Below, one piece after another: positions 1 to 9,953 of a stretch of 29,661 nucleotides of DNA (positions are counted from its first letter, which is position 1; each line of letters starts with the position of its first letter). Below the pieces are notes generated by a model. It searched no databases and was not told the DNA's origin. It was given only the letters and a program-made list of their open reading frames with translations. The position numbers were made by a program, and so were the translations under genes. The stretch is from JACQAI01 sp035507915. Lineage in GTDB: Bacteria > Pseudomonadota > Alphaproteobacteria > Elsterales > Elsteraceae. Where the stretch lies: NCBI GenBank assembly GCA_035507915.1, contig DATJNS010000087.1, positions 1 through 29,661 on the forward strand, read 5' to 3'.

Positions 1-53
1 AGGTCAAGGACTTCGAGGACTTCGTCGGCAAGCTCAGCGTCGAACGCGAGTAG
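1..53 (+). CDS. nrdR: NrdR C-terminus (partial)
   Basis: The reading frame from base 3 ends with residues VKDFEDFVGKLSVERE and a TAG stop at 51-53. This resembles the end of the ATP-cone transcriptional repressor NrdR, which in Alphaproteobacteria typically ends in a KDFEEFVG-like motif. NrdR represses ribonucleotide reductase genes. Its position immediately before ribD matches the common nrdR-ribD order. Only about 16 residues are visible, so the call rests on this short motif plus synteny. Confidence 0.7.
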   Translation, partial: VKDFEDFVGKLSVERE

Positions 54-89
54 CGCGGCGCATCGAACGCCCTGCACGAACCCCAAGGC

Positions 90-222
90 GTCATGGCCGG
101 CCTCCGTGCCGGCCATCCACGTCGTCGCTGCGACGGAAAACCGTCGTGCGATCGAGCCCCGTCATCCCACCAGCGCCGCGCGTCGGCCCGACGTGGATGG
201 CCGGCACAGGGCCGGCCATGAC
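90..222. repeat. Long imperfect inverted repeat built from palindromic units
   Basis: The arm at 90-123 (GTCATGGCCGGC...CATCCACGTC) and the arm at 190-222 (GACGTGGATGGCC...GGCCATGAC) are near-perfect reverse complements over about 33 bases. Each arm also contains its own small GGCCGGC/GCCGGCC palindrome. The roughly 66-base centre is not repeated. This is the layout of a paired REP/BIME-like extragenic palindrome. Similar GTCATGGCCGG...CCGGCCATCCACG units are common in intergenic DNA of several alphaproteobacterial genera. It fills most of the nrdR-ribD gap and may act as a transcript end or processing structure. Confidence 0.8.
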
Positions 223-286
223 GGTCCGGTGAAGATTGCGATGGCGGTTTCAGAGTGGACGAACGGCGGGTGAGGTAAGCTGGGCC

Positions 287-1393
287 ATGACGACCGCCGA
301 CGATGTCGCCCACATGCGCGCTGCGTTGGCGCTGGCGCGGCGCGGGCTCGGGCGGGTGTGGCCCAATCCGGCGGTCGGCTGCGTGATCGTCAAGGACGGC
401 GCGGTGGTCGGGCGCGGCTGGACCCAGCCGGGCGGCCGGCCGCACGCCGAGACCGAAGCCTTGCAGCGCGCCGGCGCGGCGGCGCGCGGCGCCACCGCCT
501 ACGTGTCGCTCGAGCCGTGCTGCCATCACGGCCGGACGCCGCCCTGCGCGACGGCGCTGATCGGCGCCGGCGTCGTGCGCGTGGTCGGCGCGCTCGAGGA
601 TCCCGATCCGCGGGTCTCCGGCAGCGGCTTCGCGGCGCTCGAGGCCGCCGGCATCGCGGTGACGCGCGGCCTGCTGGCCGACGAGGCGGCCGAGCTCAAT
701 GCCGGCTTCCTCATGCGGGTGAGGGCGGGCCGGCCGCTCGTCACCCTGAAGACCGCGACCACGCTCGACGGCCGCATCGCCAGCCACACCGGCGCCAGCC
801 GCTGGATCACCGGCGAGGCGGCGCGCGCGCGCGGCCATCTCATGCGCGGCCAGCACGACGCCGTGATGGTCGGCAGCCGCACCGCGCTGCTCGACGACCC
901 GGAGCTGACCTGCCGGCTGTCCGGCATGGCGGCGCGCTCGCCGGTCCGCATCGTCGCCGACGGCCATCTGCGCCTGCCGCTGACCAGCCGGCTGGTGCGC
1001 TCGGCGCGCCAGACGCCAACCTGGGTCCTCGTCCTGCCGACCACCGACGCGGCCCGGCGCCAGGCCTTCCGCGACTGCGGCGTCGAGCTCGTCGAGGTCG
1101 CGGCCGACCGCGAGGGCAATCTCGACCTGGCCGCCGCCCTGACGGCGCTCGGCGGGCGCGGCCTGACGCGCCTGATGGTCGAGGGCGGCGGCCATCTCGC
1201 CGCGGCGCTGCTGCGCGCCGGGCTGGTCGACCGCCTGGCCTGGTTCCGGGCGCCTGCGCTGCTCGGCGGCGACGGCGTGCCGGCGGCGGCGCCGTTCGGG
1301 ATCGACGCGCCCGACGCCGCGCCGCGCTTCGTGCCCGAGGCGGACGTCGCGCTGGGCGACGACCGGCTGGAAACCTACCGCGTCCGGCGATAG
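287..1393 (+). CDS. ribD: RibD, bifunctional deaminase/reductase of riboflavin synthesis
   Basis: This 368-residue cytosolic enzyme deaminates the pyrimidine formed from GTP and then reduces its ribosyl side chain, the second and third steps of riboflavin synthesis. The N-terminal deaminase shows the zinc motif H53-A-E55 and the paired cysteines C78 and C87 in a PCCHHGRTPPC stretch. The C-terminal reductase begins near residue 150 with LKTATTLDGRIA and SRWITGEAARARGH. The length is normal for the family. The ATG at 287 is preferred to an upstream in-frame TTG at 236 because GAGG lies about 11 bases before it and homologues start there. It is the first gene of a closely packed operon. No FMN riboswitch is evident upstream. 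Confidence 0.96.
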   Translation: MTTADDVAHMRAALALARRGLGRVWPNPAVGCVIVKDGAVVGRGWTQPGGRPHAETEALQRAGAAARGATAYVSLEPCCHHGRTPPCATALIGAGVVRVVGALEDPDPRVSGSGFAALEAAGIAVTRGLLADEAAELNAGFLMRVRAGRPLVTLKTATTLDGRIASHTGASRWITGEAARARGHLMRGQHDAVMVGSRTALLDDPELTCRLSGMAARSPVRIVADGHLRLPLTSRLVRSARQTPTWVLVLPTTDAARRQAFRDCGVELVEVAADREGNLDLAAALTALGGRGLTRLMVEGGGHLAAALLRAGLVDRLAWFRAPALLGGDGVPAAAPFGIDAPDAAPRFVPEADVALGDDRLETYRVRR

Positions 1394-1402
1394 CCTTAAC
1401 CA

Positions 1403-2005
1403 ATGTTCACCGGTATCGTGACCGATGTCGGGCGGGTGGTTGCGCTCGCGCGCCAGACCGACACGACCGACACGCGGATCGCGATCGAGTCGCGATTGGC
1501 GACCGACGACTTGACGATGGGGGCATCGATCGCCTGCTCGGGGTGCTGCTTGACCGTGGTGGAGAAATCGGCGGGCCGCTTCGCGGTGCAGGCGTCGGCC
1601 GAGACCCTGGCGCGCACCACGCTGGGCGCCTGGGAGGTCGGCACGGCGGTCAATCTCGAGCGCGCGCTCAAGGCCGGCGACGAGCTCGGGGGCCACCTGG
1701 TGTCGGGTCACGTCGACGGCGTCGCCAAGGTGGTGTCGCGCCGGCCGGTCGCCGGCAGCACGCGCTGGGAGTTCGATCTGCCGGGCGGCTTCGAGCGCCT
1801 GGTGGCCGCCAAGGGCTCGATCGCGATCGACGGCGTGTCGCTTACCGTCAACGGCGTCGACGGGGCTCGAATTAACCTCAATATCATCCCACATACGTTT
1901 GAGCACACGACCTTTTCGGACCTCGGCGCGGGCGACCAGGTGAACTTCGAGATCGACCTGCTGGCGCGCTACGTGGCGCGCCTGCTGAACAAGGACCTAC
2001 CATGA
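1403..2005 (+). CDS. ribE: Riboflavin synthase, alpha subunit
   Basis: The 200-residue protein condenses two 6,7-dimethyl-8-ribityllumazine molecules to give riboflavin. It begins with the diagnostic MFTGIV and contains two tandem lumazine-binding barrels of about 95 residues each, with repeated GGHLVSGHVDG-like and SIAIDGVSLTVN segments. The length is typical. It starts 9 bases after ribD, with no clear Shine-Dalgarno, so coupling to ribD translation is likely. Its stop overlaps the next start as ATGA. The stretch 1866-1920 (INLNIIPHTFEHTTF) is visibly AT-richer than the rest of the gene, although the protein is intact there. Confidence 0.96.
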   Translation: MFTGIVTDVGRVVALARQTDTTDTRIAIESRLATDDLTMGASIACSGCCLTVVEKSAGRFAVQASAETLARTTLGAWEVGTAVNLERALKAGDELGGHLVSGHVDGVAKVVSRRPVAGSTRWEFDLPGGFERLVAAKGSIAIDGVSLTVNGVDGARINLNIIPHTFEHTTFSDLGAGDQVNFEIDLLARYVARLLNKDLP

Positions 2006-3147
2006 CGATGGACGTCACGATCCGCGCCTCGCTGCAGGACATGCTGTCCCCGATCGAGGACATCATCGAGGACGCGCGCCGCGGCAAGTGCATCGTCCTG
2101 GTCGACGACGAGGACCGCGAGAACGAGGGCGACCTCATCATCCCGGCCGAGTGCGCGACCCCCGAGGTGATCAACTTCATGGCCAAGTACGGCCGTGGCC
2201 TGATCTGCCTGCCGCTGGCGCGCGAGCGCGTCGAAGAGCTCGGCCTGCCCCTGATGGCGCAGAACAACGGCAGCCGCCACAAGACCGCCTTCACGGTGTC
2301 GATCGAGGCGCGCGAGGGCATCGCGACCGGCATCTCGGCGGCCGACCGGGCGCGCACCATCGCGGTGGCGATCGACCCCACGAAAGGCCGCACCGACATC
2401 GTCTCGCCCGGCCACGTGTTCCCGCTGGTGGCGCGCGACGGCGGCGTGCTGGTGCGCGCCGGACACACCGAGGCGGCGGTCGACACCGCGCGGCTCGCCG
2501 GGTTCCAGCCGGCCGGCGTGGTGTGCGAGATCATGAACGACGACGGCACGATGGCGCGCCTGCCCGACCTCGTGCGCTTCGCGCAGTTCCACGGCCTCAA
2601 GCTCGGCACCATCGCCGACCTGATCGCCTATCGCCGGCGCCGCGAGAAGCTGGTCGAGCGCACCGTCGAGACGACGTTCGAGAGCGCCCATGGCGGCGGC
2701 TTCCGGCTCATCGTCTACGCCAGCAAGATCGGCCCCGCCGAGCACATCGCGCTGGTCAAGGGCGACCTGTCGGGCGGCGGTGCGGTGCTCGTGCGCATGC
2801 ATGCCGTCAACGTGCTCGACGACATCCTGGGCGACCGCAGCCACGGTCCCGGCGGCGAGCTCGAGAGCGCGATGCGATTGATCGGCGAGGCCGGCCGCGG
2901 CGTCGTCGTGCTGATCCGCGAGGGCCGCCCGAAGAGCGTCAGCGAGCGCATCAAGGCGCGCCTGGCCAACCAGCCGGAGAGCCGCAACGAGCTGCGCGAC
3001 TACGGCGTCGGTGCGCAGATCCTGCTCGATCTCGGCGTGCGCGAGATGATCCTCTTGTCGAACACCAAGCGCACGATCATCGGCCTCGACGGCTACGGGC
3101 TCACCCTCGTCGGGCAGCAGTCGCTGCCGCTCAGGGATCTGTGGTGA
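2002..3147 (+). CDS. ribB: DHBP synthase with degenerate GTP cyclohydrolase II-like domain (RibBX type)
   Basis: Residues 1 to about 215 are a complete 3,4-dihydroxy-2-butanone-4-phosphate synthase, with the acidic DDEDRENEGDL motif at 35-45 and RAGHTEA at 152-158. It makes the four-carbon precursor of riboflavin from ribulose 5-phosphate. Residues 220-381 align in general shape with GTP cyclohydrolase II (VLVRMHA, GRGVVVLIREG, LLSNTKR). This half contains no cysteine, so the three zinc-ligand cysteines of true RibA are absent. The second domain is therefore probably not a cyclohydrolase, as described for RibBX proteins. The ATG overlaps the ribE stop. No other RibA is present in the window, so GTP cyclohydrolase II must be encoded elsewhere. 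Confidence 0.93.
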   Translation: MTMDVTIRASLQDMLSPIEDIIEDARRGKCIVLVDDEDRENEGDLIIPAECATPEVINFMAKYGRGLICLPLARERVEELGLPLMAQNNGSRHKTAFTVSIEAREGIATGISAADRARTIAVAIDPTKGRTDIVSPGHVFPLVARDGGVLVRAGHTEAAVDTARLAGFQPAGVVCEIMNDDGTMARLPDLVRFAQFHGLKLGTIADLIAYRRRREKLVERTVETTFESAHGGGFRLIVYASKIGPAEHIALVKGDLSGGGAVLVRMHAVNVLDDILGDRSHGPGGELESAMRLIGEAGRGVVVLIREGRPKSVSERIKARLANQPESRNELRDYGVGAQILLDLGVREMILLSNTKRTIIGLDGYGLTLVGQQSLPLRDLW

Positions 3148-3689
3148 GCCCGACGACGCCCTCCGTTCCGACCCACGTCCTGATCGTCGAGGCGCGCTTC
3201 TACGAGGACATCGCCGACGAGCTGGTGCGCGGCGCCGTCGCCGAGCTCGAGCGCGCGGGCGCGACCTACGAGCGCCTGTCGGTGCCGGGCGCCTACGAGG
3301 TGCCGGGCGCGATCGCGTTCGTGCTGCGCGGCATGGCGGGCGGCGCGCACCGCGCCGCGTTCGACGGGTTCGTGGCGCTCGGCTGCGTGATCCGCGGCCA
3401 GACCTCGCACTACGACCATGTCTGCCAGGAGAGCGCGCGCGGCCTGCAGGATCTCGCGGTCCAGCACGGCGCGGCGATCGGCTTCGGCATCCTGACGTGC
3501 GACAACGCCGAGCAGGCCTGGGAGCGTGCCAAGGTCGATCGGCGCGACAAGGGCGCGGTCGCGGCGCGCGCGTGCCTGCGCATGATCGAGATCAAGCGCG
3601 CCCTGGTCGACCGCCGGTCGGCCATCCCCGGCCGGATCGTCGCGCCGGAGGCCGCGCCCGCCGTGGTGCCGCGCCGGCCGGCGCGGTAG
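3144..3689 (+). CDS. ribH: 6,7-dimethyl-8-ribityllumazine synthase
   Basis: This enzyme joins the pyrimidine from RibD with the RibB product, and usually assembles into pentamers or capsids. The sequence shows the substrate segment VPGAYEVPGAI, then GCVIRGQTSHYDHVCQE carrying the catalytic-type histidine, then GFGILTCDNAEQAWERA. The chosen GTG start at 3144 overlaps the ribB stop as GTGA and has AGGG a few bases upstream; a second GTG at 3141 is possible. At 181 residues it is longer than most homologues (about 155-160). The excess is a Pro/Ala/Arg-rich C-terminal tail from about residue 155 with no obvious function. Confidence 0.95.
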   Translation: MSPTTPSVPTHVLIVEARFYEDIADELVRGAVAELERAGATYERLSVPGAYEVPGAIAFVLRGMAGGAHRAAFDGFVALGCVIRGQTSHYDHVCQESARGLQDLAVQHGAAIGFGILTCDNAEQAWERAKVDRRDKGAVAARACLRMIEIKRALVDRRSAIPGRIVAPEAAPAVVPRRPAR

Positions 3690-3697
3690 GCGGCGTC

Positions 3698-4162
3698 ATG
3701 GCCAAGCCACGCAAGGCGCTCGAGCAGACCCAGCATTCGGCGCGCCGCGCGGCGCGCCTGGCCGCGGTCCAGGCGCTCTATCAGCTCGACATGAACGACG
3801 TCGCGCCGGCGGTCGTGATCGCCGAGTTCGTCGGCCATCGCCTCGAGCAGCACGCCGACCGCCAGCTGTTCGCCGACCTGGTGGGCGGGGTGGCGGCGCG
3901 GCTGGGCGAGCTCGACGGCATGATCGGGCGCGCCTTGGTCGAGGGCTGGACGGTCGAGCGGCTCGAGACCGTGCTGCGCGCGATCATGCGCGCCGGCACC
4001 TTCGAGCTGGTGGCGCGCCCCGACATCCCGCCGCGGGTGGCGATCAGCGAATATGTCGAGATCGCCCACGCCTTCTTCGGCGGCCGCGAGCCGGGCCTGG
4101 TCAACGGCGTGCTGAACCACCTGGCGCGCGAGCTGCGGCCGGCCGATCTCGACGCCGGGTAA
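3698..4162 (+). CDS. nusB: Transcription antitermination factor NusB
   Basis: NusB binds boxA RNA with NusE (ribosomal protein S10) to promote antitermination in ribosomal RNA operons. The 154-residue protein has the Arg-rich N-terminal helix SARRAARLAAVQALYQLD typical of the family. Its C-terminal segments RAGTFEL, ISEYVEIAHAFF and PGLVNGVLNHLARELR are the standard helical-bundle motifs. The ATG at 3698 gives the usual family length, whereas a longer frame upstream overlaps ribH. Placement between ribH and thiL is the common alphaproteobacterial arrangement. Confidence 0.95.
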   Translation: MAKPRKALEQTQHSARRAARLAAVQALYQLDMNDVAPAVVIAEFVGHRLEQHADRQLFADLVGGVAARLGELDGMIGRALVEGWTVERLETVLRAIMRAGTFELVARPDIPPRVAISEYVEIAHAFFGGREPGLVNGVLNHLARELRPADLDAG

Positions 4163-4169
4163 GCCCCGA

Positions 4170-5171
4170 GTGTCCGACGAGTTCGCCCGCATCGCGCGCT
4201 ACTTCGCGCCGCTGGCGGCGGGCTTTCCCGGCGCCTACGGACTGACCGACGACGCCGCGTCGTTCGGCCTGGCGCCCGGCGAGCAGGCGGTCGTCACCAC
4301 CGACGCGGTGGTCGCCGGCGTGCATTTCATCGGTGACGAGCCGCCCGGCCTGATCGCCCGCAAGGCGCTGCGCGTCAACCTGTCCGACCTCGCCGCCAAG
4401 GGCGCGCGGCCGATCGGCTACACCCTGGCCGCCGTGCTGCCGCGGTCGATCGACGACGCCTGGCTGGAGGCCTTCGCCGCCGGGCTGGCGGCCGACCAGG
4501 CGGCGTACGGCGTGCCGCTGATCGGCGGCGACACGGTCGCCACGCCGGGACCCCTGACCCTGTCGATCACGGCGCTCGGCGCGGTCTCGGGCGCCATGGT
4601 GCGGCGCGCCGGCGCGCGCCCGGGCGACCGCATCTACGTCTCGGGCACCGTGGGCGACGCCGCGCTCGGGCTGGCCGTGCTCAAGGGCGGGCTGGGCGGC
4701 CTCGGCGCGCCGCAGCGTGCGTTCCTGGTCGAGCGCTATCGCCTGCCGGCGCCACGGCTGGCGCTCGGGCGCGCGCTCGCCGGCCACGTCTCCGCCGGGC
4801 TCGACGTGTCGGACGGGCTGGTCGCCGATCTCGGCCATCTGGCCGCGTGCTCGGCGGTCGACGCGGTGATCGAGCAGCCCCTGATCCCGCTCTCGGCGGC
4901 CGCGGCGGCGGCGCTGGCGGTCGACCCGTCGGGCGCCGAGGCGGTCCTGTCGGGCGGCGACGACTACGAATTGTTGTTCACCGCTTCTCAAGAAAAACAT
5001 GATATTATTGCTCAACTTGCATCTGCCGCGGGAACTCCGGTGACGGTCATCGGCGAGATCGCGGCGAGCCGGGCAGGGAGCCCCCGGCCGGGCGCGCCGG
5101 GGCGTGTCGCGGTACGGGATGGCGCCGGTCGGGACGTTACGCCGGCGGTCGGCGGCTACCTGCACTTCTGA
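4170..5171 (+). CDS. thiL: Thiamine-monophosphate kinase
   Basis: ThiL phosphorylates thiamine monophosphate to the active cofactor thiamine diphosphate. The 333-residue protein carries the PurM-like superfamily motifs: LTDDAA near the N-terminus, TTDAVVAGVHF, VNLSDLAAKGARPIGY, IGGDTVATPG, SGTVGDAALGL, LDVSDGLVADL and GGDDYELLF. The start is a GTG 7 bases after the nusB stop with a weak ribosome site. A sharp AT-rich islet at 4969-5040 codes for ELLFTASQEKHDIIAQLASA and interrupts otherwise very GC-rich codon use without damaging the frame. The C-terminal 40 residues are less conserved, which is usual. Confidence 0.95.
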   Translation: MSDEFARIARYFAPLAAGFPGAYGLTDDAASFGLAPGEQAVVTTDAVVAGVHFIGDEPPGLIARKALRVNLSDLAAKGARPIGYTLAAVLPRSIDDAWLEAFAAGLAADQAAYGVPLIGGDTVATPGPLTLSITALGAVSGAMVRRAGARPGDRIYVSGTVGDAALGLAVLKGGLGGLGAPQRAFLVERYRLPAPRLALGRALAGHVSAGLDVSDGLVADLGHLAACSAVDAVIEQPLIPLSAAAAAALAVDPSGAEAVLSGGDDYELLFTASQEKHDIIAQLASAAGTPVTVIGEIAASRAGSPRPGAPGRVAVRDGAGRDVTPAVGGYLHF

Positions 5172-5195
5172 GCGCGGCGAGGAGCGGAGGCGGTC

Positions 5196-5639
5196 TTGGT
5201 AAGGTGGTTCCTGGGGTTCCTGATGCTGTTCGCGATCGGCGGCGCGGTCGCCGGCGTGATCACCTACCTGCGGATTCAACCGTCGACGGTTCAGCAGGCG
5301 CTGGGCACCGCCGCGAAGCCTGCCAACGTCGCCTTCATCGAGCTCGAGCCCGTCAACGTGCCGATCCCGCGCCTCGACGACGCCGAGGAGACCCGCACCT
5401 ACGTCTTCGTGCTCGAGGCCGACCGCGACGCCCAGCTCACCGTGCTGGAGAGCCGCCTCAAGCTGCGCGACCGCTACACGAAATACCTGACCGCGCTGGC
5501 CGAGCGCGCCGGGCCCGAGAACATCGAGAACGTCCCCTATATGAAGGACCAGCTGCAGGCCGCGGCCAACGAGCTGCTCGGCCAGAACGTCGTGCACGGC
5601 GTGCTGATCCGCTCGGTGATCTCCAACGTGACGGGCTAG
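5196..5639 (+). CDS. Membrane-anchored FliL-like protein
   Basis: A 147-residue protein with one N-terminal membrane helix (about residues 4-24, rich in F, L, A and G) followed by a periplasmic domain. The domain includes ETRTYVFVLEADRD, then a helix RLKLRDRYTKYLTALAERAG, then YMKDQLQAAANELLG and a final strand HGVLIRSVISNV. This order of strand, long helix, helix and strand resembles the FliL family of flagellar stator-associated proteins. No other flagellar gene is nearby, so the role is open. The TTG start at 5196 is supported by GGAGG at 5186-5190. It follows thiL by 24 bases and is probably the last gene of the operon. Confidence 0.6.
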   Translation: MVRWFLGFLMLFAIGGAVAGVITYLRIQPSTVQQALGTAAKPANVAFIELEPVNVPIPRLDDAEETRTYVFVLEADRDAQLTVLESRLKLRDRYTKYLTALAERAGPENIENVPYMKDQLQAAANELLGQNVVHGVLIRSVISNVTG

Positions 5640-5783
5640 CCGTCGCCGCTCGGCCTCTCGTCAATCGACATTCCAGGCCTCTATAGTCGTCGCCCCCGCG
5701 CCAGCGGGAGCCTCGAGTCACGCGCGCGATGGTGGTCAGGCGGCCTTGGTTGACATGACGACGCGAGCCTCCCGGGATCGTCG

Positions 5784-6962
5784 ATGATCCGCGCGCGCAA
5801 GAACGTCCTGCTGCTGACGCTCGCCCAGGCGCTGGCGATGACCGGGACGATCATCAACGCCACGACCTCGGCGCTCGCCGGCTACGCGCTCGCCAGCGAC
5901 AAGAGCCTCGCGACCCTGGCGGTCGCGCTGCAGTTCACCGCGACCATGCTGACGACCGTGCCGGCCTCGATGCTGATGGCGAAGATCGGCCGGCGTCCGG
6001 CCTTCATGCTGGGCGCCGCCTCGCAGCTGGTCGGCGCGCTGGCCGCCGCCGGCGCGCTGGTGGTCGGCCAGTTCTCCTTGTTCTGCCTGTGCGGCATCTT
6101 CCTCGGCGTCGCCAACGGCTTCTCGATCTACTATCGCTTCGCCGCCGCCGACACCGCCGACGAGACGTTTCGCCCGAAGGCGATCTCGCTGGTGCTCGCG
6201 GGCGGCGTGGCCGCGGCGCTGGTCGGGCCCGAGTTCGCGCGCTGGTCGCGCGATCTCCTGCTGCCCTACACCTACGCCGGCACGTTCGTGACCCTGGCCG
6301 CGATGGCGCTCGTCAACCTCGCGGTGCTCAGCCGGCTCGACATCCCGAAGCCGCCGCCCGCGCGCTTCACGGGCGGCCGGCCGCTGCTCGCCATCGCCGC
6401 GCAGCCGCTGTTCCTGGTCGCGGTCGCGACCGGCATGGTGGCGTACGGCACGATGTCGCTGCTGATGACCGCGACGCCGCTCGCGATGGCGGCATGCTCG
6501 TGGCGCTTCGAGGATTCGGCGTTCGTCATCCAGTGGCACGCCCTCGGCATGTTCGCGCCGGCCTTCTTCACCGGCCATCTGATCCGGCGCTTCGGGGTGC
6601 TCGCGATCATGCGCGGCGGCGCGGCGATCGTGGCGCTGTGCCTCGCCGTCGATCTCAGCGGCGTCGCGGTGATGAACTTCTGGGTCGGGCTCGCGCTGCT
6701 CGGCGTCGGCTGGAACTTCATGTTCGTCGGCGCGACCACGCTGCTGACCGAGACCTATCGTCCGGAGGAGCGCGCCAAGGTTCAGGCGATCAACGACTTC
6801 TGCGTGTTCTCGGGGTCCGCGACGGCGGCGTTCTCGGCCGGCGCGCTGCAGTTCCACGTCGGCTGGTCGGCGATGAACTGGGGCGTGGTGCCGCTGATCA
6901 CCGCGGCCTTCGTGGGCCTCATGCTGGTCCGTCGCGCGGCGCCGCGGCCGGCGGTCGCCTGA
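5784..6962 (+). CDS. Major facilitator superfamily transporter
   Basis: This 392-residue inner-membrane protein has about 12 hydrophobic segments in two halves. The loop after the second helix reads MAKIGRRPAFMLG, which fits the MFS motif A (GxxxDRxGRR) with the usual Asp lost. A second, weaker copy (HLIRRFGVLAIMRGG) begins the second half. The substrate cannot be told from the sequence. The first helix region LLLTLAQALAMTGTIINATTSALAG resembles putative drug-efflux members. It stands alone, with about 145 bases of non-coding DNA before it and 180 after. Confidence 0.85.
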   Translation: MIRARKNVLLLTLAQALAMTGTIINATTSALAGYALASDKSLATLAVALQFTATMLTTVPASMLMAKIGRRPAFMLGAASQLVGALAAAGALVVGQFSLFCLCGIFLGVANGFSIYYRFAAADTADETFRPKAISLVLAGGVAAALVGPEFARWSRDLLLPYTYAGTFVTLAAMALVNLAVLSRLDIPKPPPARFTGGRPLLAIAAQPLFLVAVATGMVAYGTMSLLMTATPLAMAACSWRFEDSAFVIQWHALGMFAPAFFTGHLIRRFGVLAIMRGGAAIVALCLAVDLSGVAVMNFWVGLALLGVGWNFMFVGATTLLTETYRPEERAKVQAINDFCVFSGSATAAFSAGALQFHVGWSAMNWGVVPLITAAFVGLMLVRRAAPRPAVA

Positions 6963-7142
6963 GCGCGCCGGGGCACCCGTCGGAGCGTCGGCAGAGGCCC
7001 CGAAAGCGCCCCGACAGGCCGGTTGCGCCGGTAGATCGAATCTGGCACTTTCGCCGCCTATTTCGGCCGAATTTCGTAAGATTCGCTGGATTCACGTGAC
7101 GCCTGCGGGCGTCGCCAACGACAACACTGAGGGCATCCATCC
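6963..7142 (+). other. Intergenic region and leader upstream of hppA
   Basis: These 180 bases hold no credible gene. The right half (about 7060-7100) is less GC-rich than its surroundings and is the likely place for the hppA promoter, but no convincing -35/-10 pair stands out. A small perfect hairpin, GACGCC-TGCG-GGCGTC at 7098-7113, lies in the presumed leader about 30 bases before the hppA start. GAGGG just upstream of the ATG serves as ribosome site. Confidence 0.4.
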
Positions 7143-9224
<2,082 letters not shown>

Positions 9225-9239
9225 GCGGCAAACCAAACA

Positions 9240-9269
9240 GCCGGCGGACGCTCTGACGCGTCCGTCGGC
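9240..9269. terminator. Terminator hairpin between hppA and the BamE-like gene
   Basis: A 12-base-pair stem (GCCGGCGGACGC / GCGTCCGTCGGC, one G-U pair) closes on a six-base loop TCTGAC. On the minus strand it is followed by CTGTTTGGTTTG, a broken T-rich run, so it best fits termination of the minus-strand lipoprotein gene. It may also stop hppA transcripts coming the other way. Confidence 0.65.
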
Positions 9270-9275
9270 GCCGGG

Positions 9276-9791
9276 TCAGAAGCCGCCGCCGCCGCCGCCC
9301 GAGCGGCTGAAGGTTCCGCCGCCGCCCTGGTCGCTCGACTTCTTCTCGTTGTCCTTGCCGGTGAAGCGGCCGATGTTGCCGAACAGCTGCTCGAAGAAGC
9401 CGAGGCTGTGGCCGGCGGTCGGCGTCTCGCGGTCGTTCATCGCGACCTGGCGAGCGCTCTCGAGGCCCTGCTTCTCGAAATCCTTGACGACGCCCGCATC
9501 GTCGAAACGGATCACCAGCACCTGCTCGGCGGTCACCTCGGGGTTGAGGAACGCGATGCGCTCGGTCTTGTAGCCGATGTAGTACCAGGTGTTCTTGTCG
9601 AAGGTGGCGATGCTCGACGGCGAGCCGAGCAGCTGCGAGACCTGGGCGCGCGTCGTCACGCCCGGCTTGATGGCGGCGACGGCATCGGCGGGCGCCAGGT
9701 TGCCGCGGGTGTCGACGATCGCCGCGCAGGCGGCCAACGCGCCGGCGGCGACGGCGAGCAGCAGAAACGATCGAAGCGTCGCGAGTCGCAT
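9276..9791 (-). CDS. BamE/SmpA-like outer-membrane lipoprotein
   Basis: A 171-residue protein with a lipoprotein signal: charged start, hydrophobic core, and lipobox ALAAC with the lipidated cysteine at about residue 22. The mature part has the BamE/OmlA pattern IKPGVTTRAQVSQLLGSPSSIATFDKNTWYYIG followed by a strand-rich region LVIRFDDAGVVKDFE. BamE belongs to the BAM complex that inserts outer-membrane beta-barrels. The C-terminus ends in a Ser/Gly-rich tail (GGGGTF...GGGGGGF) that is low-complexity and absent from classical BamE. The ATG at 9791 is chosen because it begins the signal peptide; the frame continues upstream without a signal. Confidence 0.85.
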   Translation of the reverse strand: MRLATLRSFLLLAVAAGALAACAAIVDTRGNLAPADAVAAIKPGVTTRAQVSQLLGSPSSIATFDKNTWYYIGYKTERIAFLNPEVTAEQVLVIRFDDAGVVKDFEKQGLESARQVAMNDRETPTAGHSLGFFEQLFGNIGRFTGKDNEKKSSDQGGGGTFSRSGGGGGGF

Positions 9792-9953
9792 GGCGTGCAC
9801 TCTTGGGGCGGAGCGGGAGAGGGTCGTGGTCGCCGGGCGGTCGCCCCGGGTCGTCGCCTGGATTGACCGTACCGGCGGCCCGTCCCATGTTCTCGGGCGA
9901 GAGATTGCCGGGCGCAGGCTCGGCCTGTCAATGTGCCGCTGCCCGATTCGCGC

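Noticed and set aside
54..286. FMN riboswitch upstream of ribD
   Set aside because: None of the conserved RFN-element segments is seen; the gap is filled by the inverted repeat.
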